Below are positions 9,369 through 17,671 of a stretch of DNA of 64,000 nucleotides, piece by piece. How positions within the stretch are numbered: position 1 is the stretch's first letter; each line of letters starts with the position of its first letter. Below the pieces are notes generated by a model. That model was not told the origin of the DNA and ran no database searches. It saw only the letters and a program-made list of their open reading frames with translations. The DNA is from Olleya sp. Bg11-27 (GTDB lineage: Bacteria; Bacteroidota; Bacteroidia; Flavobacteriales; Flavobacteriaceae). Location: contig NZ_CP025117.1 in NCBI RefSeq assembly GCF_002831645.1, forward strand, positions 1,619,514 through 1,683,513. The letters are read 5' to 3'. Both the position numbers and the translations under genes were made by a program.

Positions 9369-10558
9369 TAATCTTTGTAGATTTTAAGCGCTTCTTTTAA
9401 AATATGGACTGCTTTTTTTAAACTATCAGTGTTTAGTACATAAGCAATTCTGATTTGATTTAAACCAACACCAGGTGTGCTGTAAAAACCAGCAGCAGGT
9501 GCCACCATAACAGTCTCTCCGTTAACTTCAAAGTCTTCTAGAAGCCATTGTGCAAAGGTATCACTGTTTTTTACAGGTAGCTGTACTATGCAATAAAAAG
9601 CACCTTTTGGGTTGGCAACTTGTACGCCTTCAATTTTATTTAATTCTTCAATTAAGACATTTCTTCGTTCTACATATTCTTCAATAACATCATCAAAATA
9701 ACTTTGAGGGGTATCTAGAGCAGCTTCACTAGCAATTTGTGCCAATGTAGGCGGACTTAATCGTGCTTGTGCAAATTTTAATGCAGTTGCGATAACGGCT
9801 TTGTTTTTAGAAACTAAACAACCTATACGTGCGCCACACATACTGTAACGTTTAGAAACTGAATCTATAACAATAGCGTGGTCTTCTAAACCATCCACTT
9901 GTAAAATAGAGTAGTGCGTTGCACCGTCATAAGCAAACTCACGATAAACCTCGTCAGCAATTAAAAACAAATCATGTTTTTTAACAATGGCAGCTAGTTT
10001 TTGTATTTCTTCTTTAGAATATAAATAACCGGTAGGGTTTCCTGGGTTACAAATTAAGATTGCTTTTGTCTTAGGTGTGATTAGTTTTTCAAATGCTTCA
10101 ATTGGAGGTAAAGCAAAATTATCTTCAATTTTAGAAATTACTGGGACAACTTTTACGCCAGAAGCAGTTGAAAATCCGTTATAATTGGCATAAAATGGTT
10201 CTGGAATAATAACTTCATCATCCACATCCATAATACTACCAAAAGCAAATAATAACGCTTCGCTACCACCAGTAGTTACGATAATATCGTCATGTTTAAC
10301 ATGGATATCATTTTTCTCGTAATAGTTTGCTATTTTTTTACGGTATTGTTCTGATCCTTCAGATCTTGAATACGATAATACATCTATATCTGCATCTTTA
10401 ACAGCTTGCATCGCTATTTTAGGTGTTTTTATGTCTGGTTGACCAATATTTAAATAATAAATATTTTTACCAGCTTTTGCTGCTTTTTCAGCAAATGGCA
10501 CTAATTTTCTTATCGGTGATTGTGGCATTAATTGCCCTTTATTAGAAATCTTTGGCAT
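9368..10558 (-). CDS. pyridoxal-phosphate-dependent aminotransferase, class I/II
   Basis: A 396-residue fold-type I aminotransferase. The PLP pocket features are visible: NIGQPDIKTP near the N-terminus, the CNPGNPTG substrate/cofactor loop, the ADEVYREFAYDG aspartate that pairs with the PLP ring nitrogen, and the SVSKRYSMCGARIG segment with the Schiff-base lysine. It matches aspartate-type aminotransferases of subgroup I-gamma. The substrate could be aspartate, aromatic amino acids or others and cannot be fixed from sequence. It is followed with one-base overlap by murB. Confidence 0.93.
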   Translation of the reverse strand: MPKISNKGQLMPQSPIRKLVPFAEKAAKAGKNIYYLNIGQPDIKTPKIAMQAVKDADIDVLSYSRSEGSEQYRKKIANYYEKNDIHVKHDDIIVTTGGSEALLFAFGSIMDVDDEVIIPEPFYANYNGFSTASGVKVVPVISKIEDNFALPPIEAFEKLITPKTKAILICNPGNPTGYLYSKEEIQKLAAIVKKHDLFLIADEVYREFAYDGATHYSILQVDGLEDHAIVIDSVSKRYSMCGARIGCLVSKNKAVIATALKFAQARLSPPTLAQIASEAALDTPQSYFDDVIEEYVERRNVLIEELNKIEGVQVANPKGAFYCIVQLPVKNSDTFAQWLLEDFEVNGETVMVAPAAGFYSTPGVGLNQIRIAYVLNTDSLKKAVHILKEALKIYKD

Positions 10559-10684
10559 TATAAATTATTTAGATTGCAAATTTGCGAAAATATTTGGGAA
10601 TTTTCTTTAAAAAAAATATTTTTAAGAAGTTTTTCGTACAAAAGATTAGTAAGTTTCCATCAGACTTATATTTTATACTTTTCA

Positions 10685-12011
10685 ATGGATTACAATAAAT
10701 TTATTTTATGCATATTATTAGTGTTTTCAATTAGTGCTATTTCACAAAGTAAATATCTATTAGAGGAAGGTGTTAAGTCTGAGAAAATAAATTTTGAACT
10801 TGTCAATAATGTTATCGTGATCCCTGTTAATGTAAACGGTGTTGATTTAAAATTTCTTTTAGACACTGGTGTAAATAAAGCCATTTTTTTGTTTTGGTAA
10901 TAAAATGAAGTCCTTAGATGTTGTAAGTTCTAAAAAAAATGAACTTAAAGGTTTAGGGGATGGTAGTTTAGTTGATGGGTTTCGATTAACTAGTAATACT
11001 TTTAAAATAGGGAGTGCAACAAATAGAAATCAAACGTTTTTTGATGTTTTTGACCCTAAAGCAAATCTTTCTCCCAAAATAGGAGTTGTTATTGATGGTA
11101 TAATTGGATATGATTTGTTTAAAGATTTTGTTGTGGAAATTAATTATATGAAGCAATATATTAGGCTGTATGATCCTGAAAATTATAAGTATAGAAAATG
11201 TAATAGTTGTGAGGTTTTTGATTTAGAGTTTGAGAAAAATAAGCCTTATTTAAATGCAGAGATTCAAATAAAGGATGATTTAATACCTGTTAAACTATTA
11301 GTGGATTCGGTAAGTGGTGATGCTTTGTGGCTATTTGAAGATGAAAATAAAAGAATAGTAAATCAAAAAAAATATTTTAAGGATTTTTTAGGCTATGGTT
11401 TAAGCGGAGATATTTATGGTAGAAGAACTAAAATAGAAAGTTTTAGGCTAAAATCAAATGTTTTTAAAAATCCAAAAGTAGCTTTTCTTGATTCTTTAAC
11501 AGCTGCTTTGGTTAAAAAATTCAAGAATAGGGATGGGGCTATCGGTGGGGCCATTTTAAAACGATTCAATAGTATAATCGGTTATTCGAAAGGTAAGGTT
11601 GTACTTAAAAAGAATAGTAACTTTAATGACGAATTTAGTTATAATAAGAGTGGCTTACATATCGAGCATAAAGGGATGCGTTTAATGGCTATGGTAACTT
11701 TGGATAATGCTTATTTAAATTCTGATAGGTTTGGAAGTAGTTTGAAAAATAAAAAAAAAAGAAACTATGAGTTTACTGTAAAACCATCTTACGAAATTAA
11801 TAAGGTTATGGAGGATACTCCTGGGTATTTGGCAGGGTTAAGAAAAGGAGATGTTATATTTTGTATAAATGGTAAAAATACTATAGATATGTCTTTAGAG
11901 GAAGTAGTGGCCTATTTTTACAATAAGGAAGGGAAGAAAATAAAGTTGGAAGTTAATAGATATGGAGTAGATAGAACTTTTGAATTTGTTCTCAAGTCTC
12001 CAATGAAATAA
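10685..12011 (+). pseudogene. retropepsin-like aspartyl protease with PDZ domain, frameshifted
   Basis: Two reading frames together make one recognisable protein: a signal peptide and a first aspartyl-protease motif FLLDTGVN (10685-10900), then the rest including a second protease-like block, LLVDSVSGDALWLF, and a C-terminal PDZ domain with PGYLAGLRKGDVIFCING (10905-12011). The frames are joined if one base is removed from the T-rich tract at 10884-10895 (seven T, G, four T), which would read KAIFLFGNKMKS across the join. This is a +1 frameshift in a homopolymer: a real inactivating indel, slippage-dependent expression, or a sequencing error. The second motif has DSVS where DSGA is usual, which hints that the copy may already be inactive. 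A strong terminator follows. Confidence 0.75.
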
Positions 12012-12015
12012 AAAT

Positions 12016-12051
12016 AAAAAAAGCCGAAACTAAATGTTTCGGCTTTTTTTA
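12016..12051. terminator. rho-independent terminator, bidirectional
   Basis: A perfect 8-bp stem, GCCGAAAC (12023-12030) with GTTTCGGC (12036-12043), flanked by an A-run and a seven-T run. It separates the convergent protease pseudogene (plus) and the DUF1573 gene (minus). Confidence 0.9.
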
Positions 12052-12072
12052 TATTATTATAAGGGAATTGGT

Positions 12073-12498
12073 TTATTTTTCCATTACGCTTTTACTTTTT
12101 TTTTCTAAAACACTAGTTTTAGAAGGATCGATAACTTCTCCTTTTATTTTAAGAGAAACAGTTGGTGTTGTTGCGTTAGATAAAACAGTAATTGTTTTTC
12201 TAATAGGCATCACTCTGTTAGTATCGTATTTAACTTCAATTTCTCCAGTTTGTCCAGGCATGATTGGTCCTTCGGGTTTTTTAGGGACTGTACACCCACA
12301 ACTAGAGCTAACTTTAGATACGATTAATGGTGCGTCTCCTGTATTAGTAAACTCAAAAGTTCTAACGCCATCGGCACCTTTGTTAATTGTTCCGTAGTCA
12401 ATAGTCGTATCTTTAAACTCTATTTTAGCCGTTTTTTCTTGAGCATTCATCGATAAGCTAACTAGTCCGATAAATAATATTGTAAATAATTTTTTCAT
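12073..12498 (-). CDS. DUF1573 domain-containing secreted protein
   Basis: A 141-residue protein with a signal peptide (residues 1-19, ending near SMNA) and one DUF1573 domain, an Ig-like fold. Recognisable blocks are TIDYGTINKGADGVRTFEFTN, SKVSSSCGCTVP and PGQTGEIEVKYD. The CGC motif is characteristic of the family, which is abundant in Bacteroidota and has no assigned biochemical role. It is probably periplasmic or outer-membrane associated. It is monocistronic, divergent from valS and convergent with the broken protease gene. Confidence 0.9.
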   Translation of the reverse strand: MKKLFTILFIGLVSLSMNAQEKTAKIEFKDTTIDYGTINKGADGVRTFEFTNTGDAPLIVSKVSSSCGCTVPKKPEGPIMPGQTGEIEVKYDTNRVMPIRKTITVLSNATTPTVSLKIKGEVIDPSKTSVLEKKSKSVMEK

Positions 12499-12645
12499 TG
12501 TATTATGTTTTATTTGGTTTGTAAATTTAATTACTTTTTATTCCTCTTGCAAAATTATTAGATGTAATGCATAGTTGTAAATGCTTATAACGTATTTAAC
12601 TATACATTATTCATCGTTATAATTTCACGAAAACAGAAATATAAG

Positions 12646-12653
12646 TACTTTTG
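12646..12653 (+). promoter_or_regulatory. probable -7 promoter element of valS
   Basis: TACTTTTG matches the Bacteroidota housekeeping -7 consensus TAnnTTTG and lies 30 nt before the valS start codon. No convincing -33 TTTG box was identified, so this is a moderate call. Confidence 0.5.
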
Positions 12654-12683
12654 TAATATATATTTCAAAAACTATTCCAAAGT

Positions 12684-15320
12684 ATGCAAATTCCATCAAA
12701 ATATAATGCTATTGAAGCAGAAAATAAGTGGTACGATTACTGGATGAAAAATAATTATTTTCATTCAGAGCCGGACGATAGAGAACCTTATACCATTGTA
12801 ATTCCTCCGCCAAACGTAACAGGAGTCTTGCATATGGGGCACATGCTAAACAATACAATACAAGATGTTTTGATTCGTCGTGCGCGTTTACAAGGTAAAA
12901 ATGCCTGTTGGGTTCCTGGTACAGATCATGCATCAATTGCTACGGAAGCTAAGGTTGTTGCCAAATTAAAAGAACAAGGTATTGATAAAAATGACCTGAC
13001 AAGAGAGGAGTTTTTAGCGCATGCTTGGGAGTGGACAGAAGAATATGGAGGTGTAATCCTTGAGCAGCTTAAAAAATTAGGATGTTCTTGCGATTGGGAC
13101 AGAACTAAATTTACAATGGACGATGATATGTCGGAGTCCGTAATTAAAGTTTTTGTTGATTTACACGATAAAGGATTAATATATAGAGGGTACCGCATGG
13201 TAAACTGGGATCCTGAAGCAAAAACAACGTTGTCTGATGAGGAAGTAAACCATGAAGAGCGTCAAGGGAACTTGTACTATATCAATTATAAAATCGAAGG
13301 TAGTGACGATACATTAACGATCGCAACAACACGTCCTGAAACTATTTTTGGAGATTCTGCTATCTGTATTAATCCAGAAGACGAACGTTTTGCACACTTA
13401 CGTGGAAAAAAGGCCATAGTGCCAATCGCTAATCGTGTAATACCTATAATTGAAGATGAGTATGTTGACATCGAATTTGGTACAGGGTGTTTAAAAGTAA
13501 CGCCAGCACATGATGAAAATGATAAAAATCTTGGCGACAAACATAATTTAGAAGTTATTGATATTTTTCATGAAGATGCTAGTTTAAATAGTTTTGGATT
13601 GCAATTTGAAGGTCAAGACCGTTTTGTTGCTAGAAAAAATGTAGCAAAAGCATTAGACGATTTAGGCGTTTTGGTGAAGACAGAAACACACTTAAATAAA
13701 GTAGGAACGTCAGAACGTACTAAAGCTGTTATCGAGCCAAGATTAAGTGATCAATGGTTCTTAAAAATGGAAGAATTAGCAAAACCAGCTATCGAAGCTG
13801 TTTTAGGTGAGGATTCTGAAATTAAATTATTTCCGAAAAAATTTGAAAACACATATCGCCATTGGATGGAGAATATTCGTGATTGGAATATCTCACGTCA
13901 ATTGCTTTGGGGTCAACAAATCCCAGCTTATTTTTATGGCGATGGAAAAGAAGATTTTGTAGTTGCAGAAACTATGGAATTAGCGCTAGAAAAAGCAAAA
14001 GTAGCAACTAATAATACTGGGTTAAAAGCAGAAGACTTACGTCAAGATACTGATGCTTTGGATACGTGGTTTAGCTCTTGGTTATGGCCAATGTCAGTCT
14101 TTGATGGTATTAGAAATCCGGAAAATGAAGATATTAAGTACTACTATCCAACAAATGATCTAGTAACGGGTCCAGATATTTTATTCTTTTGGGTCGCGCG
14201 TATGATTGTTGCTGGTTATGAGTATAAAGGAGAAAAACCATTTAACAATGTTTATCTAACAGGTTTAGTACGTGATAAGCAACGTCGTAAAATGAGTAAA
14301 TCCTTAGGGAACTCTCCTGATGCTTTAAAGCTAATAGAACAATATAGTGCAGATGGTGTGCGTGTTGGAATGTTGTTTAGTAGTGCTGCAGGAAACGATT
14401 TAATGTTTGACGAAGCATTGTGTCAACAAGGAAAAGGCTTTGGGAACAAGATATGGAATGCATTTAACTTGACTAATTTATGGGAGGTTAACGATACGAT
14501 TGCACAACCAGACTCCAGTAAAATAGCTTTAGAATGGTATGAAGCAAAATTTAGTAAGGCTTTAGTAGAAATTGAAGACCACTTTAGTAAATACAGATTA
14601 AGCGATGCTTTAATGTCTATTTATAAGTTGATTTATGATGATTTTTGTGGTTGGTTATTAGAGATAGTAAAACCAGCGTATCAACAACCAATAGATGCCG
14701 TAACTTATAATAAGGTAATGTCTGCTTTTGAAGATAATTTAATAATTTTACATCCATTTATGCCTTTCTTAACAGAGGATATCTGGCAGTATATAGCAGA
14801 ACGTACACCTGAAGAAGCTTTAATAGTTGCAAAATGGCCAGAAATAAAGCCGGTAAATGAAACTATTATCTCTGAATTTGATTTTGCTTCTGAAGTTATT
14901 TCAGGGATTAGAACGATTAGAAAAGAGAAAAATATTGCTTTTAAAGATGCGATTGGTTTTTCTGTAATAAATAATGAACATTCAAATACCGAGTTTGATA
15001 CGGTCATATCTAAATTAGGAAATCTAGAAGCGATCGCCTATGTTACAGAACCTGTGGAAGGGGCGTTAACGTTTAGAGCAAAATCCAATGAGTATTTTAT
15101 ACCAATGGATGGAGCTATAGATATAGAAGCTGAAATAGTAAAATTAACGGAAGAATTAAGTTATACTGAAGGTTTTCTTAAGTCCGTGCAAAAGAAGTTG
15201 TCTAACGAGCGTTTTGTTGCAGGAGCACCGGAACAAGTAATCGCTAACGAACGTAAAAAAGAAGCTGATGCTTTAGCTAAGATTGAAACTTTAAAAGTTA
15301 GTTTATCTAGTTTGAAGTAA
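12684..15320 (+). CDS. valS: valine--tRNA ligase
   Basis: An 878-residue class Ia aminoacyl-tRNA synthetase that charges tRNA-Val. The HIGH signature appears as [10 protein letters not shown] (around residue 50) in the Rossmann fold, followed by the CP1 editing domain ([26 protein letters not shown]). The KMSKS loop is [12 protein letters not shown]. The anticodon-binding helical domain and a C-terminal coiled-coil arm (from about residue 815, [16 protein letters not shown]) complete the usual ValRS length. It is monocistronic between its own promoter and a strong terminator. Confidence 0.97.
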   Translation: MQIPSKYNAIEAENKWYDYWMKNNYFHSEPDDREPYTIVIPPPNVTGVLHMGHMLNNTIQDVLIRRARLQGKNACWVPGTDHASIATEAKVVAKLKEQGIDKNDLTREEFLAHAWEWTEEYGGVILEQLKKLGCSCDWDRTKFTMDDDMSESVIKVFVDLHDKGLIYRGYRMVNWDPEAKTTLSDEEVNHEERQGNLYYINYKIEGSDDTLTIATTRPETIFGDSAICINPEDERFAHLRGKKAIVPIANRVIPIIEDEYVDIEFGTGCLKVTPAHDENDKNLGDKHNLEVIDIFHEDASLNSFGLQFEGQDRFVARKNVAKALDDLGVLVKTETHLNKVGTSERTKAVIEPRLSDQWFLKMEELAKPAIEAVLGEDSEIKLFPKKFENTYRHWMENIRDWNISRQLLWGQQIPAYFYGDGKEDFVVAETMELALEKAKVATNNTGLKAEDLRQDTDALDTWFSSWLWPMSVFDGIRNPENEDIKYYYPTNDLVTGPDILFFWVARMIVAGYEYKGEKPFNNVYLTGLVRDKQRRKMSKSLGNSPDALKLIEQYSADGVRVGMLFSSAAGNDLMFDEALCQQGKGFGNKIWNAFNLTNLWEVNDTIAQPDSSKIALEWYEAKFSKALVEIEDHFSKYRLSDALMSIYKLIYDDFCGWLLEIVKPAYQQPIDAVTYNKVMSAFEDNLIILHPFMPFLTEDIWQYIAERTPEEALIVAKWPEIKPVNETIISEFDFASEVISGIRTIRKEKNIAFKDAIGFSVINNEHSNTEFDTVISKLGNLEAIAYVTEPVEGALTFRAKSNEYFIPMDGAIDIEAEIVKLTEELSYTEGFLKSVQKKLSNERFVAGAPEQVIANERKKEADALAKIETLKVSLSSLK

Positions 15321-15360
15321 TTAAAGTCACACTAAGTACAGTCTAAGTGTTGTATAAATT

Positions 15361-15395
15361 TAAAAAGCCTTTCCAGTTTGGAAAGGCTTTTTTTT
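15361..15395. terminator. rho-independent terminator after valS
   Basis: An 8-bp stem, GCCTTTCC (15367-15374) with GGAAAGGC (15380-15387), followed by eight T. The five A on the left give it some activity on the minus strand too, where it would end any transcript running out of the peptide island. Confidence 0.88.
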
Positions 15396-15658
15396 GGTTG
15401 TTGATTAATAACGTTATTGATTAATTTTTCCCTTAACAAATAACTAACTATTTATAAGTCTCTGAAGTATTCAATTTGTTACCCTTTTAATGATTTTTTT
15501 TTTAGGCTATAATGATGTGAAACAAGTGTTTTACTTCAATTCTACTAGAAAAGAAACATTACTTTGACTAATTTTGAAAACTTTACAGAGAAGTTTAAGT
15601 AGTTTGAGTGGAATGAGAAATTGATCTAAATAAAAAACAATATTAATCTGTTTATCAA
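15396..15658. other. AT-rich intergenic stretch between valS terminator and the first peptide precursor
   Basis: I found no ORF with convincing protein features here. The one notable element is at 15458-15484. Read on the minus strand it begins GGGTAACAAAT and resembles (17 of 27 positions) the sites in front of the VKOR and lipoprotein genes of the same island. No gene follows it before the terminator at 15367-15387, so it could drive a short RNA of under 100 nt or be a relic. Confidence 0.4.
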
Positions 15659-15853
15659 TTAACAATTACATTCATATTCATAATAACCGCTACCTGATGT
15701 AGTTCCTGCAGAGAGTAGGTATCCAGAACAAAGTCCTTCAGAGACGAAGTGTTCACAATATGGATCATATATTTTTAATTTTGTAAGACCTCCATTGATT
15801 GTTTGTTGTTCGGCTTTAGTTAAAACTTGTCCTAAATTTTTTAAATTTTGCAT
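15659..15853 (-). CDS. double-glycine leader peptide precursor 1 (4 Cys core)
   Basis: A 64-residue secreted-peptide precursor. The leader of 22 residues ends with LTKAEQQTINGG, the type recognised and cut after GG by C39 peptidase ABC transporters. The 42-residue core has four cysteines, two in the middle and two in the terminal ECNC, and is Gly/Ser/Tyr-rich in the middle. An even Cys count fits disulfide formation by the VKOR-thioredoxin protein of the same island. It is the last gene of the minus-strand island, after the HlyD gene. The start ATG lies 31 nt downstream of the conserved element at 15885-15934. No homologous mature peptide is recognised; bacteriocin, signalling or other roles are open. 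Confidence 0.8.
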   Translation of the reverse strand: MQNLKNLGQVLTKAEQQTINGGLTKLKIYDPYCEHFVSEGLCSGYLLSAGTTSGSGYYEYECNC

Positions 15854-15884
15854 AATTATGTGAGTTTAAATTAAATTATTACAA

Positions 15885-15934
15885 TGATCATTTAAAGACA
15901 CTCAAAGTATATGTCTATTTCCTCGCGAGAGAAT
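15885..15934 (-). promoter_or_regulatory. conserved upstream element of GG-peptide gene 1
   Basis: One of three matching elements, each ending 30-31 nt before a precursor start codon. On the minus strand it reads TTCTCTCGCGAGGAAATAGACA, then a spacer, then GTGTCTTTAAATGATCA (given in parts). It contains the palindrome CTCGCGAG and an inverted repeat AGACA/TGTCT. It starts 4 nt after the HlyD stop codon, so the peptide can be transcribed or processed independently of HlyD. Confidence 0.65.
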
Positions 15935-15938
15935 GCTT

Positions 15939-17228
15939 TTATTTAAAAATGTCTTTTACTTGATAAAAGAAACGTTCTGTTAATCTTAATTTTTCGGTTA
16001 TAATCTCAGCAGAACCTCTCATTTCTTGTTTGAATTCTATAGGTTTTTTGTAGGATGTAATTAAGTTTGATGGTAGTTCGGCTAGAATAAGATAAAACCC
16101 TTCACTGTCTGGGATAGGTGAAATACGATTTACTTTAGCTTGTAGAGTTCCAAACTCGGATGTCGGATAATTTTCTAGTTGAAGGTTAACACTTTGCCCT
16201 ACTTTTAGTTTTCCGGAATTAGTGGCAGGTGTTTTTAATTTTGCAATAAAAGTTGAGCTTTCACTTGGTATAATGGTAAATAATAAATCCCCTTGGTTTA
16301 CGGTTTGATTTACGCTCCAATAATTTGAGAAGGCTACTTTGCCATCTATATTAGATTTTAAAACATAGTTTGTTTCCCAATCTCTAATTACTTTTTTTAG
16401 TTGTCTAAAAGATTGAATGACACTTTTTAAAAGGATCATTTCTTCTTTTGTTTTGTTTATTTCTGTGCCTTTAGAAGATTTATTGGCATTACCAATAGAT
16501 TCTCTTAATTGAGATATTGAAGATTCAAAACTTTTTAAGTTTTGTTCTGCTTGAAGAAACTCTATTTGCTTATTTTCATATTCTATACGTGCAATGGTTC
16601 CTTTTTCAAACAGCGTTTTATATCTAGTTAAGTCCTTTTTTTTTAAAACTAATTGAGAACGATTTAAGGCTAGTTGTTCTTTGTTGCTTTTTAGTCTCCT
16701 GTGTAATTCTGAAACAGAAGTCCTGTTGGCTAAGGCTTCATTTGAGAAAGGTTGCAGATCTTTATTTAGAGTATATTGGATGTAGTTGTTTTCAAATAAC
16801 GCATATTGTGTATCGATATCTCCTAAAAATAAAATGGGTAATTCATCGATAGGGAAATCAAAAGATTTGGTGTTTATTTTTATAGTATCTATAATAGACT
16901 TTAATCTGTAAACATCTTCAAAATTAGACGTGTTCTCAATAATAGCTAAAGGACTATTTTTACTAACTAGATCATTATCTTTTATTAAAATAATATCTAG
17001 TTTTCCATTGCTTTGAGCAATTAGCTTTTCTGGGGGTATTTGTGTTGTTAATAGAGCTTCTGCAACTATAACATCAGGATATTTTATTAGCCAGCTTAAA
17101 CTAAAAAATAAAATTATTAAACCTAAAAATAAGAGGTTACCATAACGTATCATCCAATGTGGTACATAAGAAAGTATGTCTTGTACTTGTTCGCTCCGTA
17201 ATTCTATTTCTTCTAATTTTTTTGACAT
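15939..17228 (-). CDS. HlyD-family periplasmic adaptor of the peptide exporter
   Basis: A 429-residue membrane fusion protein. It has a cytoplasmic N-terminus, one membrane helix (residues 31-49), a lipoyl/barrel-sandwich half domain with IAQSNGKLDIIL, a long alpha-helical hairpin (about residues 155-270, rich in Lys/Glu/Leu), the second lipoyl half VLKSNIDGKVAFSNYW, and a beta-barrel with VGQSVNLQLENYPTSEFG. It should bridge the C39-peptidase ABC transporter in the inner membrane to an outer-membrane exit duct. No TolC-like gene is present in the window. It lies between precursor genes 2 and 1 on the same strand, 43 nt after precursor 2, with a hairpin in the gap. Confidence 0.93.
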   Translation of the reverse strand: MSKKLEEIELRSEQVQDILSYVPHWMIRYGNLLFLGLIILFFSLSWLIKYPDVIVAEALLTTQIPPEKLIAQSNGKLDIILIKDNDLVSKNSPLAIIENTSNFEDVYRLKSIIDTIKINTKSFDFPIDELPILFLGDIDTQYALFENNYIQYTLNKDLQPFSNEALANRTSVSELHRRLKSNKEQLALNRSQLVLKKKDLTRYKTLFEKGTIARIEYENKQIEFLQAEQNLKSFESSISQLRESIGNANKSSKGTEINKTKEEMILLKSVIQSFRQLKKVIRDWETNYVLKSNIDGKVAFSNYWSVNQTVNQGDLLFTIIPSESSTFIAKLKTPATNSGKLKVGQSVNLQLENYPTSEFGTLQAKVNRISPIPDSEGFYLILAELPSNLITSYKKPIEFKQEMRGSAEIITEKLRLTERFFYQVKDIFK

Positions 17229-17242
17229 AATATTCTTATAAA

Positions 17243-17263
17243 GAGGCAGTTGTTAGCTGCCTC
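17243..17263 (-). terminator. intercistronic hairpin between precursor 2 and HlyD gene
   Basis: A perfect 7-bp stem, GAGGCAG (17243-17249) with CTGCCTC (17257-17263). On the minus strand it is followed only by CTTTATAAG, so it may be a partial terminator or an RNA-processing/stabilising hairpin that keeps the peptide mRNA more abundant than hlyD mRNA. Confidence 0.5.
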
Positions 17264-17271
17264 GTTTTAAC

Positions 17272-17466
17272 TTATAATTGACCAAAGCAATATCCGCCGC
17301 AACATGTTCCTGTAGAACAGTATAAACCTGTGTCACCTCCACATTCATATTGCTCGTTAGGATCGAACGGTTTAAGCTCAGCCGGCGGACATCCATTTGC
17401 TCCTCCATTAATAGTTTTTTGTTCTGCTTTTGATAAAGTTTGACCTAGTTTTTCTAAATTTTTCAT
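17272..17466 (-). CDS. double-glycine leader peptide precursor 2 (6 Cys core)
   Basis: A 64-residue precursor with a 22-residue leader ending LSKAEQKTINGG, nearly the same as precursor 1. The 42-residue core contains six cysteines, including a CSTGTCCGGYC cluster, and prolines near its start. It looks like a disulfide-knotted peptide. It lies between the C39 ABC transporter and HlyD genes. Its ATG is 30 nt downstream of the conserved element at 17497-17545. No lanthipeptide or radical SAM modification enzyme is present nearby, so oxidised disulfides are the simplest proposed modification (inference). Confidence 0.82.
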   Translation of the reverse strand: MKNLEKLGQTLSKAEQKTINGGANGCPPAELKPFDPNEQYECGGDTGLYCSTGTCCGGYCFGQL

Positions 17467-17496
17467 GTTTAAAATATTTGTAAATTAAATTTAAAG

Positions 17497-17545
17497 TGAT
17501 CTTTTAAAGACAGTCACAATTTCTGTCTATTCCTCGCGAGAGAAT
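17497..17545 (-). promoter_or_regulatory. conserved upstream element of GG-peptide gene 2
   Basis: Second copy of the shared element. On the minus strand it contains TTCTCTCGCGAGGAATAGACA, an 11-nt spacer, then TGTCTTTAAAAGATCA (given in parts), with the CTCGCGAG palindrome and the AGACA/TGTCT inverted repeat intact. The spacer differs from the other copies while the flanks are kept, which is what a protein- or RNA-level functional site would show. Confidence 0.65.
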
Positions 17546-17548
17546 TCC

Positions 17549-17671
17549 TTTTGTCATTGCGAGTATAACGAAGCAATCTTTTAAATAAATAGCTTTGCCG
17601 TTTCATTGCTCGTTATGACATTATTTTTTTGTTGTCACTTTGAGAGGTTTCGACTGCGCTCAACCTAACAT
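17549..17671. repeat. REP-like palindromic intergenic repeat
   Basis: The gap between precursor 2 and the ABC transporter holds GTCATTGCGAG...AACGAAGCAATC (17553-17578) facing an imperfect inverted partner GTTTCATTGCTCGTTATGAC near 17600-17619. A separate stretch with TTTCGACTGCGCTCAACCT follows at 17649-17667. Both resemble short palindromic repeats scattered through many Bacteroidota genomes. No ORF is seen. It probably forms a hairpin in the transcript downstream of the transporter gene. Confidence 0.55.
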
